Shown piece after piece: positions 1 through 10,706 of a DNA stretch of 64,000 bases. The position numbers and the translations under genes are program-made. The notes beneath the pieces were generated by a model, which was given only the letters and a program-made list of their open reading frames with translations, searched no databases and was not told the origin of the DNA. The stretch spans positions 39,251-103,250 of the forward strand of contig NZ_JACSDI010000013.1 of assembly GCF_022410515.1 (NCBI RefSeq), given 5' to 3'. Each line of letters begins with the position of its first letter. Position 1 is the stretch's first letter. This DNA is from Shewanella cutis. GTDB lineage: Bacteria > Pseudomonadota > Gammaproteobacteria > Enterobacterales > Shewanellaceae.

Positions 1-334
1 GATGTAAGTCAGGCATTCCCCGAAAAATGGTAAGCAATGAATTAAATCGAGAAGGAAGCACCTTCTAAGAAACTCCCAGACTTATCTGCGATGCAGAATG
101 GTTATATTAAAAGTGTTTTTAAAAACAAAAACATATCATCAACAGTAAGATAAAAGGCTATGAGGCACTCAACGCTGAGAATAAGTAAAACGGCAGCCCC
201 TTGAACATGATGTGTATATGGCCATAAATACACAAAGTGGAGACATTCTGATGATGTCTAAACCAATGGCAAAACAACTTATGCACGTATGGACGGTGTA
301 CTCAATTTACTCAAACACAGATTTCGCGGTCACA
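1..334. other. Gene-free left edge
   Basis: I see no supported gene here. A 41-codon frame beginning at 251 on the plus strand has a poor ribosome site and runs into the 3' end of the next gene, so I do not call it. The stretch is AT-rich and probably the intergenic region between two operons, one of them outside the window. Confidence 0.4.
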
Positions 335-691
335 TTAAGCATGGGCTTGAGATTTAGCGATTTCTTGATCGAATAAATTTTTGATTAATCCTGAAAACTC
401 AAAGATGAACAGGGTTTGCTCTGGTGTTGCCCTATGATTGGCTACTGAAGCGAGGATTTCCTCGAGATCATACACAATCGCATCGACCTCGCGGATAATG
501 GTATTACGCTCTGCAAAAGAAAGTGAGGGATTTTGGCCGCAAACCATAATAATTTGAGCGGATAATTGTTCCTCAAACAATTCCATTACAGTATCGTCGG
601 ACACATTTTGAATATCTGGCGTTTCGAACAAGCCAAGATGCTCAGTCAAATACTGGATCAAATGCATGTAACCGTCTTTATCTGTGACCAT
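335..691 (-). CDS. DUF3802 family protein
   Basis: A 118-residue acidic, soluble protein with no signal peptide or membrane segment. The overall sequence, with an early HLGLFETPDIQN stretch and a helical C-terminal half, matches what I remember of the DUF3802 family, which is restricted to Shewanella, Vibrio and relatives and has no known function. The start at 691 is supported by an AAGGG ribosome site seven bases upstream. It stands alone, with 168 bases separating it from the next minus-strand gene. Assignment to the family is from memory and no role can be proposed. Confidence 0.7.
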   Translation of the reverse strand: MVTDKDGYMHLIQYLTEHLGLFETPDIQNVSDDTVMELFEEQLSAQIIMVCGQNPSLSFAERNTIIREVDAIVYDLEEILASVANHRATPEQTLFIFEFSGLIKNLFDQEIAKSQAHA

Positions 692-859
692 TTTTAACCC
701 TTAAAACAACTAAATCGAGCGCCATCAAGGACACTGTCAAATCTAAAAATCCTCAACACCACCCATCAAGTGGTAAACATGAGTATTAAACGTCAGCCAC
801 CCGATAACCTATCTCAAATAGAGCAGCCGACGTATTGATCTAAACCAATCTTATCGTTG

Positions 860-1435
860 TTACTTTGTTAAGGTTAGTACAAACGACACCGGAACGGCTT
901 GGCTAATACTAGATAAACCTGCAATATCACGCAACTTATCGACCCCCGCGACCAAGTCAAATTCATTGGCATTGACTATTATGGGCTGAAAACTACTAAC
1001 CATCAGTTTATTATCAGATACTTTGGTCACAATTACCGAAAAAGTTTTTGTTTGCTGTTTTCCATGTAGGGCAATTTTGCCATCAATGTCAGCAAGCTTT
1101 GACTCACCAACAGCAAGTTCTTTGAGCATTTTGCTATCCACTTGGGAGCTCAATTTCAGTTCAGGATACAATGACACTTCAAACAACAGGTTTTGCATGC
1201 GCTCATCACGCACATCAATACCCGTAGCCACGCTCATTAAAGGAACGGTGAGTTCAAATTGACCATTGTCATTAAGCACACCTTTTAGTTGCTTAAAATG
1301 ATGGACCTCGGCGATATCGCCCTTTTTAACCGAAACGAAACTAACCCTAGAGCCCTGCTCAGTGACTTGCCACTGGGCAAAGCTGCTAAAACTGATCAGT
1401 ACTGATAATGCCGCGATTCCTATCAATTTATTCAT
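860..1435 (-). CDS. YceI-like secreted protein
   Basis: A 191-residue protein with a Sec signal peptide (MNKLIGIAALSVLISFSSFA, cleaved near residue 20) and a YceI-type lipocalin-like beta barrel: the features seen are WQV at the mature N-terminus, a 'GIDVRDERMQN' stretch about 75 residues in, and an 'IDGKIALHGKQQTKTF' strand pair. YceI proteins bind isoprenoid or amphipathic ligands in the periplasm. The open frame extends 13 codons further upstream, but an AGGA ribosome site nine to ten bases before the ATG at 1435, and the signal peptide beginning right there, decide this start. It is a diverged member, so the ligand is unknown. Confidence 0.75.
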   Translation of the reverse strand: MNKLIGIAALSVLISFSSFAQWQVTEQGSRVSFVSVKKGDIAEVHHFKQLKGVLNDNGQFELTVPLMSVATGIDVRDERMQNLLFEVSLYPELKLSSQVDSKMLKELAVGESKLADIDGKIALHGKQQTKTFSVIVTKVSDNKLMVSSFQPIIVNANEFDLVAGVDKLRDIAGLSSISQAVPVSFVLTLTK

Positions 1436-1583
1436 TGTATCCATCCTCAATTTTGATTTTAAAGATCCGGCCATTAACCCAAACCATTGAGTTAACAGCT
1501 GTTCTTAGCATGGGAAACTGTGACAAAGATCACCTAGCCCTCGCTAAAGATACTCTTTTAATTGATCAGCGACCAGTGAACAA

Positions 1584-2039
1584 TCATTTAACTCGCGCCA
1601 GCCATTTGTCTAAACTATTGGCAAAATTCTGTTTATCGGCAGCAGACAAAGCATCAGGCCCGCCTGTATGCACACCCGATGAACGTAAATCTTCCATAAA
1701 ATCACGCATCGTGAGTTTTTGGCGAATATTGTCTGTCGTATAGAGTTCACCGCGAGGATTAAGGGCTAATGCCCCCTTCTCAATGACGAGGGCCGCAAGC
1801 GGAATATCAGCGGTGATCACTAAATGTGTGGCCTCAACATGGTCAACAATATATTGATCTGCCACATCAAAGCCTGAGCCGACACGCACTTGACTGATAT
1901 AAGGCGATGGTGGCACTCGTAACATTTGGTTCGCCACCAACACTAACGGCAGTGATTTACGCTCAGCCGCGCGAAATAAAATCTCTTTAATCGGATTTGG
2001 GCAGGCATCGGCATCGACCCAAATTTTATAATTCGCCAC
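1584..2039 (-). CDS. yaiI: YaiI/YqxD (UPF0178) family protein
   Basis: A 151-residue protein, the normal family length. The family marks are the N-terminal [13 protein letters not shown] stretch, the central [10 protein letters not shown] motif and '[14 protein letters not shown]', which together form a PIN-like or NYN-like acidic pocket. The acidic residues resemble those of metal-dependent nucleases, but no activity is established for the family. It lies 26 bases downstream of pdxH on the same strand, so the two are probably co-transcribed. Confidence 0.88.
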   Translation of the reverse strand: MANYKIWVDADACPNPIKEILFRAAERKSLPLVLVANQMLRVPPSPYISQVRVGSGFDVADQYIVDHVEATHLVITADIPLAALVIEKGALALNPRGELYTTDNIRQKLTMRDFMEDLRSSGVHTGGPDALSAADKQNFANSLDKWLARVK

Positions 2040-2065
2040 TTCTTTTGTTCCTTACATCTCGCGCC

Positions 2066-2704
2066 TTAAGGTGCGAGACGATCAATCTGCCATGCTTGTG
2101 CTTCACGAGTATAGAGAAAACGATCATGCAAGCGGTGTTCTCCGCCCTGCCAGAATTCAATACTCGAAGGTTTAACCAAATACCCTCCCCAAAAGCTAGG
2201 TAGAGGCACGTCCCCTTTGGCAAACTTGGCTTTCATTTCAAAAAATTTACCTTCGAGCACTTGCCTGGCACTCAGTTTGCTCGATTGCTGCGATACCCAA
2301 GCCGCAATTTGGCTGTCCTTTGGCCGCGTCATAAAGTATTTCAGCACTTCGGCGGTAGAAAGCGGCTGCGCTTCACCCAGAATCGACACTTGGCGCTCTA
2401 TGGGATGCCAAGGAAAATGCAAACTCACCTTATTATTGGCCGCAATCTGCAGTGCTTTGCGGCTACCTAAGTTAGTAAAAAACACAAAACCGCTATCATC
2501 GAAGCGTTTTAATAACACAATTCGTTGAAAAGGTTGGCCATGCTCATCCACTGTTGCCACACACATAGCAGTAGGATCGCTCAGCTGTGCATCTCTGGCT
2601 TGTGTCATCCACAATTCAAATAGCTGCATCGGGTTTTGGGGTAAATCGGCGCGTCTTAGGCCACCTTGGGTATATTCACGGCGAATATCACTGAGATCTG
2701 TCAT
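2066..2704 (-). CDS. pdxH: Pyridoxamine/pyridoxine 5'-phosphate oxidase
   Basis: This FMN enzyme makes pyridoxal 5'-phosphate, the last step of vitamin B6 synthesis and salvage. At 212 residues it is close to E. coli PdxH (218). Visible marks are the N-terminal '[17 protein letters not shown]', the FMN/substrate segment '[18 protein letters not shown]', '[19 protein letters not shown]' and the family ending 'DRFLYTR...W..DRLAP'. The ATG at 2704 begins the conserved N-terminus. yaiI follows closely on the same strand. The product supplies the cofactor for CysK, also encoded in this window. Confidence 0.96.
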   Translation of the reverse strand: MTDLSDIRREYTQGGLRRADLPQNPMQLFELWMTQARDAQLSDPTAMCVATVDEHGQPFQRIVLLKRFDDSGFVFFTNLGSRKALQIAANNKVSLHFPWHPIERQVSILGEAQPLSTAEVLKYFMTRPKDSQIAAWVSQQSSKLSARQVLEGKFFEMKAKFAKGDVPLPSFWGGYLVKPSSIEFWQGGEHRLHDRFLYTREAQAWQIDRLAP

Positions 2705-2836
2705 AGGATTTCCTTTTGCAAGCGCACAATGATTGCTATCGGTGCAATCCGCTAATAAGCAAAGTTTACCATGCCTGACACAGAAAACCGCGTGCCAATC
2801 ACAGAAAACCGGGTCTAATAAACTGAAGTACCAACA

Positions 2837-2864
2837 AAAACGCCTTGCTAAGCAAGGCGTTTAA
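2837..2864 (-). terminator. Terminator of ligA
   Basis: A perfect inverted repeat, CGCCTTGC-TAA-GCAAGGCG, flanked by A and T runs, lies just past the ligA stop codon. It can work on either strand, but only ligA ends into it. Confidence 0.75.
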
Positions 2865-2885
2865 TCAGTGAGATTAAATGAACAG

Positions 2886-4973
<2,088 letters not shown>

Positions 4974-4989
4974 TTAAGCATCAAAAAAT

Positions 4990-5018
4990 TGCAAAAAATG
5001 AGGCCGCATTTAGCGGCC
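4990..5018 (-). terminator. Terminator between zipA and ligA
   Basis: Read on the minus strand, GGCCGC-TAAAT-GCGGCC is followed by TCATTTTTTGC, a standard intrinsic terminator at the end of zipA. Confidence 0.7.
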
Positions 5019-5052
5019 CCATCTGTCTATCACCGCGGAGTCGCGGCTTGCA

Positions 5053-6081
5053 TTAGGCGTTGGCGCGAATACGGTGTAAATAATCTTGCTTGGTAAATTC
5101 GCCCCAAGGTTGGCGCTGACCATCAAGCACTACCGCATCAATATCGTCCGCCAGTTGCCGCGCCGAGTTCAGCATAATAGAGAAATTCATTAAGGCATCG
5201 CCATAACAAGGTAGCGTCATAAAAAACACCACACCTTGAGTGCTGAATTGCTCCATATTGTCTGGGTCAAATACACCAGGTTTTACCATATTAGCAATCG
5301 AGAACAACACCTTACCATTACCAGCATTATCCACATGACGATGGAAAATATTCATATCGCCATATTTAAAGTTAAGTGTTAAGAAGCAAGGTAACAATTC
5401 GGCGCCATTAAGTTGCTGACCTTCTTTAGCCACTACGTGCAGCACTAATACATCGCGTGGCTCGCCTAAGCTCTCTTCAGTTTCCGGAGCTTCTTCAACC
5501 GCTTGAGGCTGCTGTTCTTGATACACTTCGTCATCAAACAAGGCCGTTTGTGTCGGCTTTTGTACTTGAGCACGTTGCTCTTCAGCCACCTTTTGCGCCA
5601 CTATCGCCGCATGGGATTGACCGGCGTGTACTTGATTTAAGTGCGCTGCATTACTTTGCAATACCGGCTCTTGGCGAGACGCCTTCGTGCCTCGATGTGG
5701 CTCTTTCACACTCGGGGATTGCAAACTAAAGTCGGGCTGTACCATGCTGGGTTCTTGCTTAAACTGTGGCTTAGACTCAATTTGCGGTTCAACTTTAGCC
5801 TCTTGCTTTAAATAAGGATTAACCGCTGGAGCCTCAGGAGTTTGAGGTTCACTCGCCTTACGAACTCTTACGGCGCCAATCCCATCGGCGTCGAAACCAT
5901 CAGCATCGACACGCTTAGGCGCGCCCTCGCCACGCTCTGCCTGCTTTTTGTAGAAATTGCCCATCGGACTATCTTTCAATGACTTAGGCTGTTGTCTTCT
6001 GATAGACCAAAATCCATGCACCAGCACAGCAACTATGGCTATGGCGCCTAAAACGAACAATACTAGTTGCAAATCTTCCAT
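5053..6081 (-). CDS. zipA: Cell division protein ZipA
   Basis: An inner-membrane anchor that ties FtsZ to the membrane at the division site. The 342-residue protein has the expected three parts: a short N-terminal membrane segment (LQLVLFVLGAIAIVAVLVHGF, about 4-24), a long proline- and glutamine-rich linker (about 70-205), and the C-terminal FtsZ-binding domain beginning near 'DVLVLHVVAKEGQQLNG' and holding 'GVVFFMTLPCYGDALMNF'. It starts 26 bases after the smc stop on the same strand, so the two form an operon, an arrangement common in gammaproteobacteria that use SMC instead of MukB. Confidence 0.96.
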   Translation of the reverse strand: MEDLQLVLFVLGAIAIVAVLVHGFWSIRRQQPKSLKDSPMGNFYKKQAERGEGAPKRVDADGFDADGIGAVRVRKASEPQTPEAPAVNPYLKQEAKVEPQIESKPQFKQEPSMVQPDFSLQSPSVKEPHRGTKASRQEPVLQSNAAHLNQVHAGQSHAAIVAQKVAEEQRAQVQKPTQTALFDDEVYQEQQPQAVEEAPETEESLGEPRDVLVLHVVAKEGQQLNGAELLPCFLTLNFKYGDMNIFHRHVDNAGNGKVLFSIANMVKPGVFDPDNMEQFSTQGVVFFMTLPCYGDALMNFSIMLNSARQLADDIDAVVLDGQRQPWGEFTKQDYLHRIRANA

Positions 6082-6107
6082 TGGTTACCCTGTCTTTCTT
6101 CTAGTTA

Positions 6108-9100
6108 TCACGCGTCGGCCATCGCCACCGCTTGCTCTAAATCTACTGCGACTATACGGGATACACCCGGCTCATGCATAGTCACACCGATAAGTTGATC
6201 AGCCATCTCCATCGTAATTTTGTTATGGCTGATATAGATAAACTGTACACTCTGCGACATTTCCTTCAATAATCGACAGAAACGTTCTACGTTGGCATCG
6301 TCTAAGGGCGCATCCACTTCGTCTAACATACAGAAGGGAGCTGGATTCAACCTGAAAATCGCGAATACCAATGATAAAGCCGTTAGGGCTTTTTCACCAC
6401 CGGAAAGAAGATGGATTGTACTGTTCTTCTTACCTGGGGGCTGGGCCATGATGGTCACGCCCGTTTCTAATAAATCGTCTTCCGTCAACGCTAAGTACGC
6501 CCGTCCACCACCGAACACCTTGGGGAATAAACGTCCCAAATCCTCGTTGACCGCATCAAATGTGGCTTTAAAGCGGGTGCGAGTCTCCTTATCGATTTTA
6601 CGAATGGCTTCTTCGAGTGTTGCAAGTCCTTTATTGAGATCTTCATCTTGATGATCCAAATAGGATTTTCGCTCACTTTGCTGCTCAAATTCTTCGATCG
6701 CCGCGAGGTTTATTGCACCTAAGCGGATAATTTTTTGGCGGATCTGATCCAAATCACGCTGCCACTTATCTGGCTGACCGTCGTTAGGCAGAGAATCAAT
6801 AATCTGAGCGAGCACAATTTGCTGCTCCGATAGGGCTGCCAACTGGCTATCAGCCTGCCCTTTTAATCCCTCACGACGTAACTTTAACGTGCTCAGGCTT
6901 TGAGTCAAGCCCTCAAGCTTACCAAGCTCTTGTTTTTGCTTTAATCCTATACTGTTTAACGTTTCAGTAAGTGAACATTGTTGTGACCTGAGGCTTTTAA
7001 GTGTCTGTTGCTGACTCTGCTGCTGATTAAGTAGCTGTGCCAATTGTTCACTCAGCTTTGCGGTTTGCTGATCGCCATGCAGCTGCGCGACACTGGCAAG
7101 CTGGGCAGACAGCGTTTCCCGAGACTGGACTAATTCATTGACACGGACCCGCTGTAATTCGATTTGCTCGGTGCTGACCGCCATGCGAGTCGTCACGGAT
7201 TGCAAACTCGCATTGAGGGTTGATAAGCGGCGCTGGGTATCGCTAATTTGAGCCTTAAGCGCTTGATGGCGCGCTAAATCCCCTTGGGCATCTTGGCTTT
7301 GTTGCTGCTGTTTATCAATACTTTGTGCTAGGGCGTCAGCAAGTTCATCCTCTTGCTCCGAAAGCAGCATTAACTGCTCAGCAAGCTCTGCTAACTCAGC
7401 ATGCGTTCGAGCGACAGTGTCTTCTAGCTGCGCCCGTTTAGCTTCGCGCTGTTTGGCCTGAGCCTCTGCGTTACTAAGCTGGGTAGATTTGGTGGCTTTA
7501 TTGAGCTGTAACTGATGCAAGCGTTGCGTGCCTTGGTTTACGCTGTCACGCACCTGTATTAGTTGCTGCGAAAGCTCATCGAGCCTTGTCTGTTGTACAT
7601 CTCGCGACTGCACACACTCGGCTATCGCCTCGCTTAACTGCGTTTGTTCTTTACTCAGTTGCACAAGGGAATGGCTATTGTCTTGTTTAGCAATCAAAAA
7701 CCCTTTGCCGAATAGATAACCATCGGCAGTGACAATCCGCTCATCGGCCGCCAAGCTAGCAAGCTGCGCTTGGGCGCTGTCAAGATTATCAGCCCATTTT
7801 AGCCCATTAAGCCAAGGTGCAAGATTCACATCCGCTTGCAACTTGATGGGTGAGCCTTCGATATGATCATCAATCTTTTCTAAGCACCTTGCATCTGTAT
7901 AAAACCCTAGCTCATTTGCACTAACGCCAACGGGTAATGTCATTAAGCCCTGCAGCGCCAGTTCGGCGGCGGCTTCCCAGCCATTTTCCACTTGAATGCT
8001 TTGCCACAGCTGCGGCTTATCACTTAACTCTTCTTGTTTTGCCAGCCATTGTTCAACCAGCTCAAAGCGTGCTCGCATTGAGGTTAACCGCTGTGATAGC
8101 TGCTCAAATTCGCCACGCGCAAGATCTAACGCTTGAGTATTTTCAACAAGCGCTAACTCAAGCTCTTGATTTACTTCAACTTGCTGAGTTATTACTTGTT
8201 CTAAGAGTTCAATTTCTTGACTAAGTGATGCGCTGTTATCCTCCAAAGCATGCTCAGTGAGCGAGGACAACTCTTGCTGCTGTTCTTCATGTAACTGGGT
8301 TTTATGGGCGCATAATTGTTGCTGATGAACAAGTTTGCTGCGGTGTAATTCGAGTTGCAGCTTATGTTGGGCAACGGCCGACGCTTGAGTTCTAGCCACT
8401 TCCGTCTGAGTTTCACTACGTGAAACACTCATTTCCCACTGGGCTTGCAGCTCATCCATCATCTCTTGCTGCAACGCATGCTGCGGCAAAAGCTGGGCTT
8501 GTTCCCCCTCAAGCGCATAAAAACTAGCCTGATATGTGTCTAATTTGGCTTTGTTTTGCGTTATCTGCTCGTTCAACTGTTCGAGCTGAGTATGTAGCTG
8601 GGCATCGCGCTGCTTTTGACTTTGTAATTGTTGCTCTAACTTGGCGATCTCTGTGCCCGTCAGATAATAGGCCTCCACCGCGTGCTGTTCTTGCTCGGCT
8701 AACTGCGAAAGTTTAACTTGCAGCTCAGTGCTTTCTAATTCGCTAGTTTGCGCTAGGGATTGCGCCGCCGCTTGTTGCAGCTCAAGTGAGTTAATCTGCT
8801 CCGACAAACTCGCCATCTGGCTCTGCAACTCTTGGTAACGCATCACCAGCAACTCGGCGTGGGTTTTGCGCTCCGCCTGTTTCAACTCACGATATTGTAT
8901 TGCCGCTTTGGCCTGCTGGCTGAGTTTGTCTAATTGTTTACCTAATTCGCTGCGAATATCACCTAAACGCTCTAGGTTTTCGCGGGTGTGGCGAATACGA
9001 TTTTCAGTTTCACGCCGACGCTCTTTATAGCGAGAAATTCCCGCCGCTTCTTCAATAAAGGTGCGTAAATCTTGGGGTTTTGATTCAATCAGTCGCGAGA

Positions 9101-9545
9101 TGGTGCCCTGCTCGATAATGGCATAACTGCGCGGACCAAGCCCTGTGCCCATAAACAGATCGGTAATATCCTTACGGCGACATTTTTGCCCATTGAGGAA
9201 ATACCAAGATTCACCATCGCGGCTCACCTGCCGCTTGACCGAGATCTCTTCATAACTGGCATATTGGCCGGCGAGACGGCCTTCTTTATTTTCAAACACC
9301 AGTTCAACGCCCGCCACCGACACAGGTTTGCGGGCGCTGGAACCGTTAAAAATCACGTCACTCATGGAGTCACCGCGCAGGTGTTTAGCCGAGCTTTCGC
9401 CCAGCACCCAACGCACGGCATCAATCACGTTTGACTTTCCACAGCCATTAGGGCCGATAATAGCGCTTAATGCCTGTAAAAACGGAATTTTGGTGGGGTC
9501 GACAAACGACTTAAAGCCGGCAAGTTTTATTTGTTTTAATCTCAT
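6108..9545 (-). CDS. smc: Chromosome segregation protein SMC
   Basis: The ATPase core of the SMC-ScpAB condensin, which compacts and aligns sister chromosomes. The 1145-residue protein has an N-terminal Walker A (GPNGCGKSN, residues 31-39), two very long glutamine-rich coiled coils (about 170-500 and 660-960), a hinge between about 520 and 630, and a C-terminal head with the signature LLSGGEKALTALSL (near 1048) and Walker B MLDEVDAPLDD (near 1075). The N-terminal 'FKSFVDPTKI' is typical of the family. It is first of the smc-zipA pair. Its partners ScpA and ScpB are not in the window, but rluB, which usually follows scpB, is at its other end. Confidence 0.98.
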   Translation of the reverse strand: MRLKQIKLAGFKSFVDPTKIPFLQALSAIIGPNGCGKSNVIDAVRWVLGESSAKHLRGDSMSDVIFNGSSARKPVSVAGVELVFENKEGRLAGQYASYEEISVKRQVSRDGESWYFLNGQKCRRKDITDLFMGTGLGPRSYAIIEQGTISRLIESKPQDLRTFIEEAAGISRYKERRRETENRIRHTRENLERLGDIRSELGKQLDKLSQQAKAAIQYRELKQAERKTHAELLVMRYQELQSQMASLSEQINSLELQQAAAQSLAQTSELESTELQVKLSQLAEQEQHAVEAYYLTGTEIAKLEQQLQSQKQRDAQLHTQLEQLNEQITQNKAKLDTYQASFYALEGEQAQLLPQHALQQEMMDELQAQWEMSVSRSETQTEVARTQASAVAQHKLQLELHRSKLVHQQQLCAHKTQLHEEQQQELSSLTEHALEDNSASLSQEIELLEQVITQQVEVNQELELALVENTQALDLARGEFEQLSQRLTSMRARFELVEQWLAKQEELSDKPQLWQSIQVENGWEAAAELALQGLMTLPVGVSANELGFYTDARCLEKIDDHIEGSPIKLQADVNLAPWLNGLKWADNLDSAQAQLASLAADERIVTADGYLFGKGFLIAKQDNSHSLVQLSKEQTQLSEAIAECVQSRDVQQTRLDELSQQLIQVRDSVNQGTQRLHQLQLNKATKSTQLSNAEAQAKQREAKRAQLEDTVARTHAELAELAEQLMLLSEQEDELADALAQSIDKQQQQSQDAQGDLARHQALKAQISDTQRRLSTLNASLQSVTTRMAVSTEQIELQRVRVNELVQSRETLSAQLASVAQLHGDQQTAKLSEQLAQLLNQQQSQQQTLKSLRSQQCSLTETLNSIGLKQKQELGKLEGLTQSLSTLKLRREGLKGQADSQLAALSEQQIVLAQIIDSLPNDGQPDKWQRDLDQIRQKIIRLGAINLAAIEEFEQQSERKSYLDHQDEDLNKGLATLEEAIRKIDKETRTRFKATFDAVNEDLGRLFPKVFGGGRAYLALTEDDLLETGVTIMAQPPGKKNSTIHLLSGGEKALTALSLVFAIFRLNPAPFCMLDEVDAPLDDANVERFCRLLKEMSQSVQFIYISHNKITMEMADQLIGVTMHEPGVSRIVAVDLEQAVAMADA

Positions 9546-9785
9546 AGTGCCAGTTAGCGCGTCTCAGTTTAAAAATCATCGGGAAGTTGACGGATATCAG
9601 TGCAGGCCTATATCGGCCCTATTGGTGTAACAGAATTGCTTGGCCAACTTTAGCAAAGCAGGCAGCATTTTGTAACGCTTTTTATTGAATTCATATGGCT
9701 TTTAGCTTGTCATCTTGCGATGAGTTGATCACAATCGCAGTTATCTGTCCCTCACGCTGTATCTCAACTTTTTTGGAATGACGAT

Positions 9786-10565
9786 ATGACACAGAAATTG
9801 TCCCAACCCTCACAGGGTAAAAGTGGTGTGAATTATTTTCTCGATGGCTTTGGTTTAATCAAACGTAAAGGCCTGCGCACCTTTGTTTTTATTCCCTTAA
9901 TGATTAACCTGTTATTGTTTGCTGCGGTAATTTACGTGGCGGTAGGTCAGCTCGATGTGTTGTTTAATTGGATGAATGCTCAGTTACCGGAGTATTTAAG
10001 CTGGCTTAATTTCCTACTCTGGCCACTGGCGGTCACAACGATGCTGGTGATGTTAGCCTTTGTTTTTAGTTCGGTGATGAACTGGCTGGCCGCACCTTTT
10101 AATGGCCTACTGGCCGAAAAGGTCGAACAGCTATTAACAGGTAAGCCAATGAATACCGGCTCAGGCATGGATGTAGTTAAAGACCTCCCCCGTATTCTTG
10201 GCCGTGAATGGATCAAACTTAAATATTATCTGCCCCGAGCGTTGGTGTTTTTACTGCTGTTTTTAGTGCCGATGGTTGGGCAAACCTTAGCGCCTATTTT
10301 GTGGTTTTTATTTAGCGCTTGGATGATGGCGATTCAGTATTGTGACTATCCGTTTGATAATCATAAAGTCAGTTTTAAGGATATGCGCTTTGCCCTAAAC
10401 CAAACCCGAGGCAGCAGTTTTAGCTTTGGCGCAACAGTGACCCTGTTTTCGATGATCCCTGTGGTTAACTTTATCGTGATGCCAGTGGCAATTTGTGGCG
10501 CCACCGCCATGTGGGTCGATAAGTACCGTGAAGCTTACCGTAATCCTCTCGTGTCTCCCGAATAG
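9786..10565 (+). CDS. cysZ: Sulfate transporter CysZ
   Basis: A sulfate-specific inner-membrane importer that feeds cysteine synthesis. It has 259 residues, against 253 in E. coli, and several hydrophobic membrane segments (about 30-55, 72-105, 148-180, 215-240). Family marks are 'GFGLIKRKGLRTFVFIPLMINLLL' in part near the N-terminus and the 'YCDYPFDNHKVSF' loop. It is divergent from smc. In E. coli cysZ sits directly beside cysK; here cysK lies 4.7 kb away, with three unrelated genes between. Confidence 0.95.
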   Translation: MTQKLSQPSQGKSGVNYFLDGFGLIKRKGLRTFVFIPLMINLLLFAAVIYVAVGQLDVLFNWMNAQLPEYLSWLNFLLWPLAVTTMLVMLAFVFSSVMNWLAAPFNGLLAEKVEQLLTGKPMNTGSGMDVVKDLPRILGREWIKLKYYLPRALVFLLLFLVPMVGQTLAPILWFLFSAWMMAIQYCDYPFDNHKVSFKDMRFALNQTRGSSFSFGATVTLFSMIPVVNFIVMPVAICGATAMWVDKYREAYRNPLVSPE

Positions 10566-10574
10566 TCATCTTTT

Positions 10575-10599
10575 GCACTGGATGCAAGCCATCCAGTGC
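10575..10599 (+). terminator. Hairpin after cysZ
   Basis: A perfect ten-base stem, GCACTGGATG-CAAGC-CATCCAGTGC, starts 9 bases after the cysZ stop. No T run follows, so it could be a 3'-end stabilising hairpin or a weak terminator. Confidence 0.5.
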
Positions 10600-10706
10600 T
10601 ACCTTGCCTTTGCGCTCGATTTAATACAATTCTTGTAACAATTACCCACTCTTGTTAACCAAAAATTTCTGGCACACTGCGAACCATTTTCGCAATTTTT
10701 TGGGCT

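Noticed and set aside
251..373. A 41-codon plus-strand frame at the left edge.
   Set aside because: Weak ribosome site, overlaps the 3' end of the DUF3802 gene and has no protein-like features.
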